The notes: generated from the letters alone by a model not told the origin. DNA of 64,000 nucleotides from Burkholderia ambifaria AMMD (GCF_000203915.1 NC_008390.1:2170001-2234000), one strand, 5' to 3'; positions 8,111 through 17,065 are shown, counted from the first letter of the stretch. Numbers and translations are program-made.

Positions 8111-8905
8111 CTATTTGCCGAGCTTGCGGGCAGCCATGACGCCGCCATCGACGTCCCAAACCGCGCCAGTGACCCACGAGGCCTTGTCCGACAGAAGGAA
8201 AATGACGGTTTCGGCTACATCCCGCGGTGTGCCATTACGGCCCAGCGGATGGAAGGCATTGAATCCATCCAGCGCACTGCCCAGATGTTCGCCAGGGATG
8301 AAGCGCTCGAAGATCTTGGTTTCCACCATCGCTGGGCTGACCGAGTTGACGCGGATACCTTGCTCTGCGAGTTCTGCTGCCACATGCCTGGTCATGGCGT
8401 CCAGACCGATCTTGGCCATCGAGTAGGCCGATGCCGGGACGGTCTCGATCGCTTGGCGAGCGGCGACGGCGGTCACATTGACGATCGAGCCTGGCTTCTT
8501 CCGTGCGACCAACGAGGCAGCCACCTGCTGGGTAATGAAGAACAGCGAGCGGTTAAGGTCGAGGAAGTTGTTGTAGTCCTCGACGGAGTGCTCCAGGAAC
8601 GCCTTTGGGTAGTAGATGCCAGCGGTGTTGACCAGCAGATCGATGTCGCCCTGCTCAGCAGCGAGCCTGCCCAGCAGCGATTTCACGCTCGCTGCGTCAG
8701 ACAGGTCGGACGCGTAGGCCGCAGCCTTCCGTTCGCCGGCGATCGCGGCCAGCTCCTGACGAGCAACCTCGGCCTTCTCAGCACGATTGCCGATTACAAC
8801 GACGGCGCCACCTTGCTCGGCCACCATACGGGCGACTTCAAGACCGATCCCACTCGTGCCGCCGACAACCAAGAGCTTGCGGCCTTCAAATTGTTTGGTG
8901 TTCAT
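8111..8905 (-). CDS. Short-chain dehydrogenase/reductase (SDR)
   Basis: A 264-residue classical SDR. It has the cofactor motif GGTSGIG (15-21), NTAG in the central fold and the catalytic Ser-Tyr-Lys as [12 protein letters not shown]. The residue after strand 2 (NRAEKA) carries an Arg, which favours NADP(H). The substrate cannot be read from sequence; in this context reduction of reactive carbonyls or quinones is likely. It is the first gene of a two-gene unit with the AhpD-like gene, and operator 3 lies 24 bp before its start. Confidence 0.9.
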   Translation of the reverse strand: MNTKQFEGRKLLVVGGTSGIGLEVARMVAEQGGAVVVIGNRAEKAEVARQELAAIAGERKAAAYASDLSDAASVKSLLGRLAAEQGDIDLLVNTAGIYYPKAFLEHSVEDYNNFLDLNRSLFFITQQVAASLVARKKPGSIVNVTAVAARQAIETVPASAYSMAKIGLDAMTRHVAAELAEQGIRVNSVSPAMVETKIFERFIPGEHLGSALDGFNAFHPLGRNGTPRDVAETVIFLLSDKASWVTGAVWDVDGGVMAARKLGK

Positions 8906-8928
8906 AAAAATATCCTATCGATTAAATT

Positions 8929-8946
8929 ACCTACCATCTAGTAGGT
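8929..8946. promoter_or_regulatory. Putative TetR operator 3 (SDR-AhpD promoter)
   Basis: ACCTAC-CATCTA-GTAGGT is a perfect 6-bp-arm palindrome upstream of the SDR gene. It is the best copy of the three and puts the SDR-AhpD unit in the same regulon as the frnE-like operon. Confidence 0.8.
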
Positions 8947-8949
8947 ATG

Positions 8950-10255
8950 TATGCTAAGCGCAATCTATGCGGTTGTCAAGCGGGTGCTCATGAAGCGCTC
9001 AGGAACACGGGCGACAATCAGAGGCCGTTAACTGAACAGGACATGTGAGGACGCCAAGCCCTTTCATCCGCGTGCTGGTGGAGCCCGGCACACCAAACCT
9101 GGCTGGCTGAGTTAACCGCCAAGAAAAAGCGAGCACGCCGCAAGTGCCGCCGCGCGTGCCACACTGCCTCAGCATCGCGTCCAGCTTCTTCCGCACCTGC
9201 GCCAGAAGCTGTGAAGGCTTGCGCATGCTGTCGCGAGCGTAAGCAGACGCACTTCATGGCCTCGCATGTTCCCGCCAGCTTGCGCGGGGTCGAACTTTCA
9301 AGCCGCGGCCCAGCGAACTCATGTACGTGCAACTGGACGCGTCGGAGAACTCTTCCTGGCTCAAGCTACGCTTCCGTGCTTTGACTGAGATCCGCACATG
9401 CGGATCCCGACAGAATCAGGGAATCTCACCCGTGTCTATCGGCTTTCTACAATTCCGCTTGGGCACTTACGTTGTTCTACGGATGCGATGGTTTGCATCT
9501 CGGTGCTTGCTCACGGATGCGCGGATACGGCTCGGTAATCCGACTTTTCGGCCAGAAAGCGCATCCCTGAATCTCTGGTGTCGTGGGACTCTGACCACCC
9601 TGTGTCCCCTGCCCTGCCCCTGCCCCTGCCCCTGCCCCTGCCCCTGCCCCTGCCCCTGCCCCTGCCCCTGCCCCTGCCCCTGCCGATAAGAATATCCAGT
9701 TGCTTGCCCACCGCGTGGCACGCGCCGCTGCTAGCCCCTCGACCTACTGCCCATGGTGCGGCTATTCACCGCCCGGACACTGGCCGGCATCATCGGCCCA
9801 CGCAAGCTACGAGTACGGCAGGATCAGTATTTCCGGGCGGTACGCCCCATGTTGGAGTACGTCCAGCGGGCCCAGGAAAACGGCTCGATCACGGACCAAG
9901 TGAATCTCAACGGCAGATCTGCACAGCCCGTCCAGCCGGGTCGCATTGTGGCTATTTCGGTCTTAGTCGAGACCCTGCAGGTCCTATTCCGCACTCTTGC
10001 ACCGAAGCGGTGCGACTGTGTTGGAAACAGTCACGATCTTTGGCGCGAGCTGCGGCACGGTGTCCAGTGCTGCGCACCATTTTCCGGCGGTGCAGCCGTC
10101 GCATTCAGACGATTTTGGCAATGTACCGGAGCGAATCAGTCTTGACACCACAAGTTGCAGCTTCCCGATTTTGATGGCCGTTTGATGTTGAAGCGGTAGC
10201 TCCCGCAAGCCCAAATTCACAGCGACGTTCCTGCTGATCGACAGGAGGTTGCGTC
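8950..10255. other. Gene-poor, decayed junction at the edge of the stress island
   Basis: About 1.3 kb between the SDR promoter and the DUF2285 gene has only short open frames with no recognisable family. It contains a hexanucleotide repeat (9615-9684), a dyad GATCCGC-ACAT-GCGGATC near 9389-9406, and an unrecognised frame near 9753-10145 (MVRLFTARTLAGIIG...) that I cannot support as a gene. The last 240 bp probably form the promoter and leader of the DUF2285 gene, which has the ribosome binding site ACAGGAGG. The segment looks like leftover DNA from the insertion of the island. Confidence 0.5.
9615..9684. repeat. Tandem hexanucleotide repeat (TGCCCC)11
   Basis: Eleven perfect copies of TGCCCC (9615-9680) are followed by TGCC. 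The tract is in non-coding DNA. A six-base unit would keep any reading frame, and slippage should make the copy number vary between isolates. Confidence 0.95.
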
Positions 10256-11074
10256 ATGGCTGATTCGAGCGCCGCACACTGGTATCCGACCGCCGCGTAT
10301 CTCTACGCGCTGCATCTCGATGGTCCCGCGCTGGCTTGGGAGTACCTGCGCAGGAATCTCGACTATCGCCGCGACTGGCTGCGCCGTCGCCGCAGGCCGG
10401 AGGTGGCGCACGCCTGGGGCTTGCGCCTGCTTGAGGACCCGGCCCTGGATGCGCGCGACGCGCATCCGACCTGGTTCCCCGACCACGATGCCGTGGTGCA
10501 GCTTTACCCCGATGCCGATCCGCCACCCGACGCCTATGCCTTCGACTTCTGGCGCGTCCCAGGCCGCAAGCAACTGGTCCATGACGGCAAGCGTCTGGTG
10601 CTGGTGTCGCACTGGCCAGGCTGCTGCCTGCGGCTTGCGCTGGCGCCGGGGCTGGAAGACGGCATGGCCTACCTCTACGCGACCCGCGCCTGCGCCACGC
10701 CTTGCGCGCGCTATCGCACGTTCGCGGCCGAGCTGGACGCCTTGGCCTTGGCGACGGCTGCCGCGCCTGCGGCGGCGGCCCGTTCCCGGCCCACGCCCGC
10801 CGCGCTGCTGGAACTACACACGCTTCAGGCGCTCGACGCGACCCTGACGGGCGCGTCTCTGCGCGAAGTGGCCGAGGGACTGTTCGGCGCGGATGCCGTC
10901 GCGGCTGACTGGCACAAGGACAGCGCCTTGCGTGCCCGCGTGCGGCGGCTGGTACGCCGTGGCGATGCGCTGATGCGCGCCGGCTATCGCCGCCTGGCAC
11001 AGCTTCCGTCATTCCCCTGCACTAGCGGAGATAAGAGGGGGGACGTTTCGCATCCCCTGCAAGTCGTCCCTTAG
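10256..11074 (+). CDS. DUF2285-domain protein (DUF6499-like N-terminus)
   Basis: A 272-residue protein of the DUF2285 type that stands at the start of the replication/transfer block in Tn4371-like and related ICEs. The N-terminal half (HWYPTAAYLYALHLDGPALAWEYLRRN) matches the transcriptional-regulator-like N-terminal domain. The C-terminal part (ELHTLQALDATLTGASLREVAEGLFG ... RARVRRLVRRGDALMRAGYRRL) is the DUF2285 region, likely helical and DNA binding. Function is not established. The strong ribosome binding site ACAGGAGG fixes the start. Confidence 0.82.
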   Translation: MADSSAAHWYPTAAYLYALHLDGPALAWEYLRRNLDYRRDWLRRRRRPEVAHAWGLRLLEDPALDARDAHPTWFPDHDAVVQLYPDADPPPDAYAFDFWRVPGRKQLVHDGKRLVLVSHWPGCCLRLALAPGLEDGMAYLYATRACATPCARYRTFAAELDALALATAAAPAAAARSRPTPAALLELHTLQALDATLTGASLREVAEGLFGADAVAADWHKDSALRARVRRLVRRGDALMRAGYRRLAQLPSFPCTSGDKRGDVSHPLQVVP

Positions 11075-11148
11075 CAAGAAGCCTTGCTTTCTTGAAAGTG
11101 CCTCTATCCGGCCGCGTAGTGTGGCCGGGCTTGATGGAGGTACATCCC

Positions 11149-11433
11149 ATGCGACCCGCTCCCTTGCGGCCTGCCGCCGCTGCTGTCGCTGCGCCCGTAC
11201 AGCCCCAACGCTACCTGACCAACGACGAAGCCGCCGAGTATCTGCGCCTGTCGCCGCGCACGCTCGAAAAGCAGCGCGTCATCGGCGGCGGCCCGAAGTT
11301 CCGCAAGTTCGGCCGCCGCGTCATGTACGCGGTGAGCGACCTTGATGCCTGGGCCGACCAGCGCAGCTACGAGGCCACGTCCGACCCGGAATACGCCGAG
11401 CGTCACGCGGGTGACTACCGTGATGGCCGCTGA
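11149..11433 (+). CDS. Helix-turn-helix excisionase/AlpA-like DNA-binding protein
   Basis: A 94-residue protein with a MerR-type winged helix of the excisionase family: RYLTNDEAAEYLRLSPRTLEKQRVIGGGPKFRKFGRRVMYAVSDLDAWAD. The start at 11149 is chosen for GGAGG 6 bp upstream. It lies between the DUF2285 gene and repA in the usual ICE order and probably regulates the replication/transfer block or assists excision. The integrase gene is 33 kb away, so a regulatory role is at least as likely as Xis. Confidence 0.82.
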   Translation: MRPAPLRPAAAAVAAPVQPQRYLTNDEAAEYLRLSPRTLEKQRVIGGGPKFRKFGRRVMYAVSDLDAWADQRSYEATSDPEYAERHAGDYRDGR

Positions 11434-11459
11434 TCGTTGGTTTGCCGGTAGCTGCCGTC

Positions 11460-12293
11460 ATGTCCAGCCCACGGCAGGAGCGCGAACAGCTCGATCTGTT
11501 CCATGCCTTGCCCGGCGACATGGCGCCGCGCGACAGCCAGGACTTGATGGCCTTTCCGTTCTTCTCGCTGGCGAAGTCGCGGCGCACGGCGCCGATCGAC
11601 TTTCGCAGCGGCAACGTCACCATCCGCGTGGAAGGCACGGCCGAGCACGGCATCGCCACGATATGGGATGCCGACGTTTTGATTTGGGCGGCCTCGCAGA
11701 TCGTGGAGGCGCGCGACGCAGGCATTCGCCCGTCGCGCTGGATACGCGCCACGCCCTACGAGATCCTGCGCTTCATCGGACGCGGCACGTCGCTCAACGA
11801 TTACCTGCGCCTGAAAGCCGCGCTCGACCGGCTGCAATCGACCAGCGTGGCGACTTCCATCCGCGAAACCACGGGAAGGCGGCTGCATCGCTTTTCATGG
11901 GTGAACGAATGGCGCGAGCTGGCCGACGCCAGCGGCGCGCCGCTGGGCATCGAGCTGATCCTGCCGGACTGGTTCTATGCCGGCGTGCTCGACGCCGTCC
12001 TGGTGCTGACCATCGACCCAGCCTATTTCCGCTTGAAGGGCGGCATCGAGCGCTGGCTGTACCGCCTGGTGCGCAAGCACGGCGGGCGGCAGGAGCACGG
12101 CTGGCAATTCGACTTCCGGCACCTGCACCGCAAGTCCGGCAGCGCGGCGCGCTTCTCGGACTTCGCTTACGACCTGCGCGTGCTGGTCGCACGGCAGTCG
12201 CTGCCCGGCTACGTCCTCGGCATCGAGCACATGCCCGGCGACAACATCGAACTGCTGACCTTTCGGCCCGTGTCGTTCGCGGCACGGGGATAA
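11460..12293 (+). CDS. repA: Plasmid-type replication initiator protein A
   Basis: A protein of about 277 residues of the RepA family of Tn4371-like ICEs and broad-host-range plasmids. Characteristic segments are QLDLFHALPGDMAPRD, MAFPFFSLAKSRRTAPIDF, ATPYEILRFIGRGTSLNDYLRL and the C-terminal winged-helix part RWLYRLVRKHGGRQ. It should bind origin iterons and allow the excised circle to replicate, helping stability. Three iteron-like repeats lie just downstream (12318-12382). The ATG at 11460 is preferred over an upstream TTG. It precedes parA. Confidence 0.88.
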   Translation: MSSPRQEREQLDLFHALPGDMAPRDSQDLMAFPFFSLAKSRRTAPIDFRSGNVTIRVEGTAEHGIATIWDADVLIWAASQIVEARDAGIRPSRWIRATPYEILRFIGRGTSLNDYLRLKAALDRLQSTSVATSIRETTGRRLHRFSWVNEWRELADASGAPLGIELILPDWFYAGVLDAVLVLTIDPAYFRLKGGIERWLYRLVRKHGGRQEHGWQFDFRHLHRKSGSAARFSDFAYDLRVLVARQSLPGYVLGIEHMPGDNIELLTFRPVSFAARG

Positions 12294-12317
12294 CTGCGGG
12301 ACAACGTGTGGACGGCC

Positions 12318-12382
12318 TCGTGCTATCAGGAGTACCGGGTATCGTGCTATCGGGAGTACGCCTATCGTGCTATCAGGAGTAC
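12318..12382. repeat. Three iteron-like direct repeats (putative oriV)
   Basis: The 18-bp unit TCGTGCTATCAGGAGTAC occurs at 12318-12335 and 12365-12382, with a one-base variant (G for A) at 12342-12359. The starts are 24 and 23 bp apart, about two helical turns. An AT-rich stretch follows (about 12400-12470), as expected of a replication origin. The position between repA and parA fits RepA-binding iterons; operator sites for ParA are the alternative. Confidence 0.8.
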
Positions 12383-12558
12383 GAAAACGCCGCAAAGCCA
12401 ATAACGGCGCGGGTTTGCGTCCTCTCTAACTTACCTAACTATAAATCTCTAACTTTTAGTAGAAGCGCGACGATTCAGTGGACAACCACCGAACGGCACG
12501 GCGAACAGCGTTTCGCACGGCAGGCAAAGCCTGGCTTTCCAGCATGGAGGGCCACGCA

Positions 12559-13197
12559 ATGATCGTCGCCTTGCTCAACCAGAAAGGCGGCGTGGGCAAG
12601 ACCACGCTCGCCACGCACGTCGCTGGCGAATTGGCGATGCGCGGGCAGTCGGTCATCCTGCTGGATGCCGACCCGCAGGGGTCATCACTGGACTGGACGC
12701 AACGCCGAAGCCAGCAAGGCTTGCCCCGGCTGTTCAGCGCTGTGGGCCTCGCCCGCGAGACGCTGCACCAGGAAGCGCCAGAACTCGCCCGCCGCGCAGA
12801 TCACGTCATCATTGACGGGCCGCCGCGCATCGCCGCCATGGCGCGCTCCGCGTTGCTGGCGGCCGAGCGCGTGCTGATCCCGGTACAGCCCAGCCCCTAC
12901 GACCTGTGGGCCAGCGCCGAGATGGTGGCACTGATCCGCGAGGCCCAGGTGTTCCGGCCTGCGCTGCGCGCGGCCTTCGTCATCAACCGGCGCGTCAGCA
13001 CCACGGTGATCGGTCGGGAGGCGCGGCAGTCGCTGGCCGAACAACCGCTGCCAGCGCTGCGCGCCGAGGTTCGCCAGCGCATCGTCTTCGCCGACAGCGT
13101 GGCCGCCGGTCGGCTCGCACGCGAGATGGCGCCCGACAGCGCCGCTGCGCGCGAGATCACAGCACTGGTGGACGAGCTGCTGCGGTGGCCGACATGA
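12559..13197 (+). CDS. parA: ParA-family partition ATPase
   Basis: A 212-residue small ParA/MinD-like ATPase that begins with the deviant Walker A MIVALLNQKGGVGKTT and has LLDADPQGSSLDW (Walker A' region) and VIIDGPP (Walker B). There is no N-terminal HTH, so it is the type Ib kind. It partitions or stabilises the element by moving its cargo over the nucleoid together with a partner protein. The next gene overlaps by ATGA and is the likely partner. Start set at the Met directly before the Walker A strand, with GGAGG upstream. Confidence 0.92.
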   Translation: MIVALLNQKGGVGKTTLATHVAGELAMRGQSVILLDADPQGSSLDWTQRRSQQGLPRLFSAVGLARETLHQEAPELARRADHVIIDGPPRIAAMARSALLAAERVLIPVQPSPYDLWASAEMVALIREAQVFRPALRAAFVINRRVSTTVIGREARQSLAEQPLPALRAEVRQRIVFADSVAAGRLAREMAPDSAAAREITALVDELLRWPT

Positions 13198-13463
13198 CCG
13201 CGAAGCCACCACGCAGCAAGCGCGTCGACATCGGTGCGCGGCCGCCTGCGAATCCGCACGCTGAGGCGTGGATTCGCCAGGGCGATGCCGATGCGCTCAA
13301 CAAGGGCGACCTCTACACCGCACGCCTCACGCTCGATGTTACGCCCGCGATGCGTGCTCGCATCAAGGTTTCGGCCTTCACGCGAGGCGCGACCGTGGCC
13401 GAACTTCTGCGCGCTTTGCTGGAACGGGAGTTTCCCGAAAACCGCACGGAGAACATGCCATGA
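13194..13463 (+). CDS. Small ParB-like partner / ribbon-helix-helix protein
   Basis: An 89-residue basic protein starting MTAKPPRSKRVDIGARPP, with a C-terminal segment (ARLTLDVTPAMRARIKVSAF ... TVAELLRALLEREFP) that looks like a ribbon-helix-helix DNA-binding domain. Start and stop overlap both neighbours (ATGA), so translation is coupled to parA and to the DUF2840 gene. Small RHH proteins are the usual centromere-binding partners of type Ib ParA, which is the function I infer. Confidence 0.75.
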   Translation: MTAKPPRSKRVDIGARPPANPHAEAWIRQGDADALNKGDLYTARLTLDVTPAMRARIKVSAFTRGATVAELLRALLEREFPENRTENMP

Positions 13464-13999
13464 ACGTATCCACTGCACCCGCCGCGAACGCGGCCACGGC
13501 TGCGCCATCGCTCGCGGTACTCGCCGGCCAGACCGGCAACGTGCTGCTGACGCGCGTATCGCTGGCCTACATCGAACCGCGCTTCAAGCTCTACCTGCGC
13601 TTCGGCGAACCGGCGCGCACGATTCAGCTCGACCGCTGGCGGCGCTGTGCGGTGTTCCTTCCGCACGCAATGTTCTGCCGCGTGCGCTGGCAGGCCAACG
13701 ACTACGGCACGATCCGTTGGCAGTTGATAGTGATGCAGGCCGGCACGCCGCTGGATGCCTTGCAGCGCATCCCTGGTGTGCGGCCCGGCGCGCGGCTACT
13801 GCTGCATGCCGAAGGCGACACCAACGTGCGCGCCGTGCTGGAACGCATCGACGCCATCGAGGCGCTGGGCATTGCCCCGTCTGCCGTCTCGCCCGCGTAC
13901 TGGCGCACGCTGGGCAACCGTATCGCGGCGCGCTTGCCGCTGCCCGAATACACCGCCGAGCGGCACGCCGCCTGGCTCGCTGGGAAGGTTCTGCCATGA
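13460..13999 (+). CDS. DUF2840-domain ICE protein
   Basis: A 179-residue protein found in the same place (after parA/parB, before traF) in Tn4371-like ICEs. Recognised by LLTRVSLAYIEPRFKLYLRFGEP and the C-terminal YTAERHAAWLAGKV. It lacks a signal peptide and membrane segments, and the biochemical role is unknown. Overlaps with both neighbours indicate one translationally coupled operon. Confidence 0.8.
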   Translation: MNVSTAPAANAATAAPSLAVLAGQTGNVLLTRVSLAYIEPRFKLYLRFGEPARTIQLDRWRRCAVFLPHAMFCRVRWQANDYGTIRWQLIVMQAGTPLDALQRIPGVRPGARLLLHAEGDTNVRAVLERIDAIEALGIAPSAVSPAYWRTLGNRIAARLPLPEYTAERHAAWLAGKVLP

Positions 14000-14583
14000 C
14001 GATCGTTTCCACTTCATCCGCCTCGCCGCGTCCTCGCTCACGCCTGCGCGCTCGTCTCGTGCTGGCGGCCCTGACCGCCTGCGGCCTCGCTGCGCTGGCC
14101 TGGGCGGCTTTCGTGTCGCCGCTACCTCGCCTGACGTACAACCCATCCGACAGCGTGGCGGTCGGCTGGTATCGCATCGAACCGTTCGACCCGCGCACCG
14201 CCACGCTGCCACGTCCGTTGTCCGTGGACAGCATCGTGTTGATGCCCCTGCCAGCCGACGTCGCGGCACTCGCTGCGCAGCGCGGCTATCTGCCGACGCA
14301 CGTTCCGCTGCTCAAACGTGTGGGCGCGGTCGCACCGCAACACGTTTGCAACTTCGCTGGTCAGGTTCGCATCGACGGCGTGCCTTCGGCCGCCGCACTG
14401 CCTGCCGACCAGCTGGGCCGGCCGCTGCCATCCTTGCAGCTTTGCCGGCGCCTCGCGCCTGGCGAACTGTTCTTGTTGAGCGCAACGAATCCGGCGTCTT
14501 TCGACAGCCGGTATTTCGGCCCGGTCAACGCTGCTACCGTGATCGGCGTTGCGCACCCCGTTTGGCTGGAGGCACGCCCGTGA
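13996..14583 (+). CDS. traF: Conjugative S26-family signal peptidase TraF
   Basis: A 195-residue inner-membrane protease with one N-terminal membrane segment (about residues 20-42) and the TraF/signal peptidase I catalytic pair: Ser53 in NPSDSVAVGWY and Lys107 in PLLKRVGA. In RP4-like systems TraF matures the TrbC pilin by cyclisation, so it should act on the trbC product at 31.7 kb. The start overlaps the preceding gene. Confidence 0.9.
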   Translation: MTIVSTSSASPRPRSRLRARLVLAALTACGLAALAWAAFVSPLPRLTYNPSDSVAVGWYRIEPFDPRTATLPRPLSVDSIVLMPLPADVAALAAQRGYLPTHVPLLKRVGAVAPQHVCNFAGQVRIDGVPSAAALPADQLGRPLPSLQLCRRLAPGELFLLSATNPASFDSRYFGPVNAATVIGVAHPVWLEARP

Positions 14584-15031
14584 TGGCCGCCGATTCGCTG
14601 CCCGTTGCCGCGCATCTCATCGTGCCATCGGGCATGTCGTTCCGGCTGCGGCTGCCGTGTCGTCGCGCGTGCAGTGCGAGCGCATCCGCGCCGCACTTCG
14701 CGCAACATCCGGCGCAGCCGTTCAACGTGCAGGCGTCTTGGCTCGAACGCGCCCGGCCTATGGCCGTCGCCGCGTTCGCCGGCGGGCTGGCTGCGGGTGC
14801 AACAGCGCCACCGGGCCGTCGACGCCCGGAGCGACGGCGAAGGGCAAAGGCGGAAGGCAAGACAAAAGGGTTCGGCACTCTGCCGCCCGCAAAGCCAGTC
14901 TGCACATGGGGGTGGCGCGGCACGGAGCGGCTTCGCCGTCGTGCCGCGTGGGGCGCGAGGCCCGCGCCAATGCAGGCATGCCCGCGTGCTTCGCACGACA
15001 GGACACGCCAGAGCTTGCGGGGAGCGCAGCC
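14584..15031 (+). other. Spacer between traF and relaxase, no convincing gene
   Basis: About 450 bp of extremely GC-rich DNA. Two overlapping frames are open through it: one starts at 14583 (MAADSLPVAAHLIVPSGMS...) and ends at the relaxase start, the other is in frame with the relaxase. Neither has a recognisable family, and both are rich in Arg/Ala as expected of shadow frames. Many elements of this type carry a small gene here, so a fast-evolving or decayed gene is possible. The stretch before the relaxase is also a candidate place for oriT. Confidence 0.35.
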
Positions 15032-17035
15032 ATGACCGACCGCCGCGACGACGATTTCCGGGTGCGCCCCAGCGCCCCGAAGAACCGGGGTAAAGGCCAG
15101 GGCCAGAGCTTCGCTTCCAAGGTGCTCAAGCAGGCTGGCAAGGCCAGCGGCGGCAAGTCCTCGATACGCCATTCCGTAGCCGGTGGCAGCGGCGCACGCG
15201 CTGGCCAGCGTCCCGGCTCGCGCCTGGGGCGCGGCCATACGGCGGCGCGCTTCGCCGGGGCGAAGCTGACGCCCATGTCTCGGCGCGTCACGATCAAGAC
15301 CCTGCTGGTCAATCAACGCAATGCCAGCCCGCAATCGCTCGCCAAGCATCTGCGCTACATCGAGCGCGACGGCGCCAGCCGCGATGGCGAACCTGGGCGG
15401 GCCTACGGGCCCCAGACCGACGAAGCCGACCTTGACGCTTTCAAGGAGAGGGCCGCCGACGACCGGCATCATTTCCGCTTCATCGTCTCACCGGAAGACG
15501 GCGCCGAGCTGGACGACCTGCGCACCTATACCCGGCATCTGGTGAACCGGATGGAAGCCGACTTGGGGACGCGGCTGGATTGGGTGGCGGTCGATCACTG
15601 GAACACCGACAACCCGCATACGCACCTCATCGTGCGCGGGCGCGACGACACCGGCAAAGATCTCATCATCGCGGGCGACTACATCGCCCACGGCTTTCGC
15701 CATCGCGCCGCCGAACTGGCGACGGAATGGCTGGGGCCACGCACCGAACTGGAGATCCAGCAGACCTTGCAGCGCGAGGTGGAGCAAGAGCGGTGGACGA
15801 GCCTCGACCGCACCCTGCAACGAGAGGCCGGCGAGGATGGCCGGGTGCAGATCGAACGCTTCAATGAACCCCGGCTGCAACGCCAGCGCCTGCTGCTGAT
15901 CGGTCGCCTTCAACGCTTGCAGCGCCTGGGCCTGGCTGACGAGATGGAGCCGGGCGCCTGGGCCGTCCACGCAGATGTCGAGAAGACCTTGCGCGCTCTG
16001 GGCGAGCGTGGCGACATCATCCGCACCATGCAGCGGGCCATGAGCGGCCGGCCGCGTGAGCTGGCGGTGTTCGAACCGGGCCAAGATGCAGATGGAAGCG
16101 GCCGCAGCATCGTCGGTCGCGTGGCTGCCAAGGGGCTGGCCGACGAGCTGCACGACCGGGGTTATCTGGTCATCGACGGCGTGGACGGCAAGGCCCACTA
16201 CGTTGCGCTCAACGCCCGCGACGAGTTGGCGAACTATCCCACCGGAGCCGTGGTGGAGGTACGCGGCTCCGCCGAGGTGCGGGCGGCCGACAAGAACATC
16301 GCCGCGCTGACCAGCGATGGCCTGTACCGCACCGATCATCACCTGGCGATCGAGCAAGGCCGAGCAAAGCCCGGACGTGACCCGCAGGAAGTGGTCGCCG
16401 CCCATGTTCGGCGGCTGGAAGCCCTGCGGCGGGCTGGCATCGTCGAGCGCGTGGCCGAAGGGCTATGGAAGGTGCCGGACGACCTGCCCGAGCGTGGCCG
16501 CCAGTACGACGCGCAACGACTGGGTGGTGTCGCCGTGGAGCTGAAATCACCCCTGCCGATCGAGCGGCAGGCGCGGGTGATCGGCGCGACCTGGCTGGAT
16601 CAGCAGCTAATCAGCGGCGGCAAGGGACTGGGCGACCTGGGCTTTGGCGGGGAGGCCAAGGACGCTTTGCTGCAGCGCGCCGACTTCTTGGCCGAACAGG
16701 GGTTAGCCGAACGACGCGGGCAGCGCGTGATCCTCGCCCGCAACCTGCTGGCGACGCTGCGCGGGCGCGATCTGGCGAAGGCCGCACAGGACATTGCCGC
16801 CGAAACCGGCCTGGAGCATCGGCCTGCCACGGACGGGCAACGCTTGGCCGGCATCTACCGGCGCTCCGTCATGCTGGCGAGCGGGCGCTACGCGATGCTT
16901 GATGACGGCATGGGATTCAGCCTGGTGCCGTGGCACCCGGTGATCGAGCAGCGGCTGGGGCAGCAGCTTGCCGCCACGGTGCGCGGCGGCGGTGTGTCTT
17001 GGGAGATTGGGCGGCAACGTGGCCCGTCTATCTGA
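15032..17035 (+). CDS. traI: Relaxase of the VirD2-like/DUF3363 type
   Basis: A 667-residue relaxase. The N-terminal nuclease part has the segment HHFRFIVSPEDGAELDDLRTYTRH and the metal-binding three-His motif DHWNTDNPHTHLIVRG (around residue 195). The long C-terminal half is the DUF3363 region, ending GRYAMLDDGMGFSLVPWHPV. It nicks oriT and pilots the strand through TraG and the Trb channel. The first 70 residues are basic and low-complexity. The start is placed at MTDRRDDDFRVRPS. A second, frameshifted copy of its 3' end lies at 23630-23896. Confidence 0.9.
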   Translation: MTDRRDDDFRVRPSAPKNRGKGQGQSFASKVLKQAGKASGGKSSIRHSVAGGSGARAGQRPGSRLGRGHTAARFAGAKLTPMSRRVTIKTLLVNQRNASPQSLAKHLRYIERDGASRDGEPGRAYGPQTDEADLDAFKERAADDRHHFRFIVSPEDGAELDDLRTYTRHLVNRMEADLGTRLDWVAVDHWNTDNPHTHLIVRGRDDTGKDLIIAGDYIAHGFRHRAAELATEWLGPRTELEIQQTLQREVEQERWTSLDRTLQREAGEDGRVQIERFNEPRLQRQRLLLIGRLQRLQRLGLADEMEPGAWAVHADVEKTLRALGERGDIIRTMQRAMSGRPRELAVFEPGQDADGSGRSIVGRVAAKGLADELHDRGYLVIDGVDGKAHYVALNARDELANYPTGAVVEVRGSAEVRAADKNIAALTSDGLYRTDHHLAIEQGRAKPGRDPQEVVAAHVRRLEALRRAGIVERVAEGLWKVPDDLPERGRQYDAQRLGGVAVELKSPLPIERQARVIGATWLDQQLISGGKGLGDLGFGGEAKDALLQRADFLAEQGLAERRGQRVILARNLLATLRGRDLAKAAQDIAAETGLEHRPATDGQRLAGIYRRSVMLASGRYAMLDDGMGFSLVPWHPVIEQRLGQQLAATVRGGGVSWEIGRQRGPSI

Positions 17036-17065
17036 TAACAATGGAGGAAAAATATTTCCTACGAG

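Noticed and set aside
9615..9684. Hexamer tract as a CRISPR array
   Set aside because: Six-base units have no spacers, so it is a microsatellite.
9578..10174. Open frames over and beyond the hexanucleotide repeat, including Pro/Leu-repeat and Gly/Gln-repeat translations
   Set aside because: The repeat translates openly in several frames on both strands simply because it is a hexamer without stops. No frame has a family match, a convincing start or codon bias.
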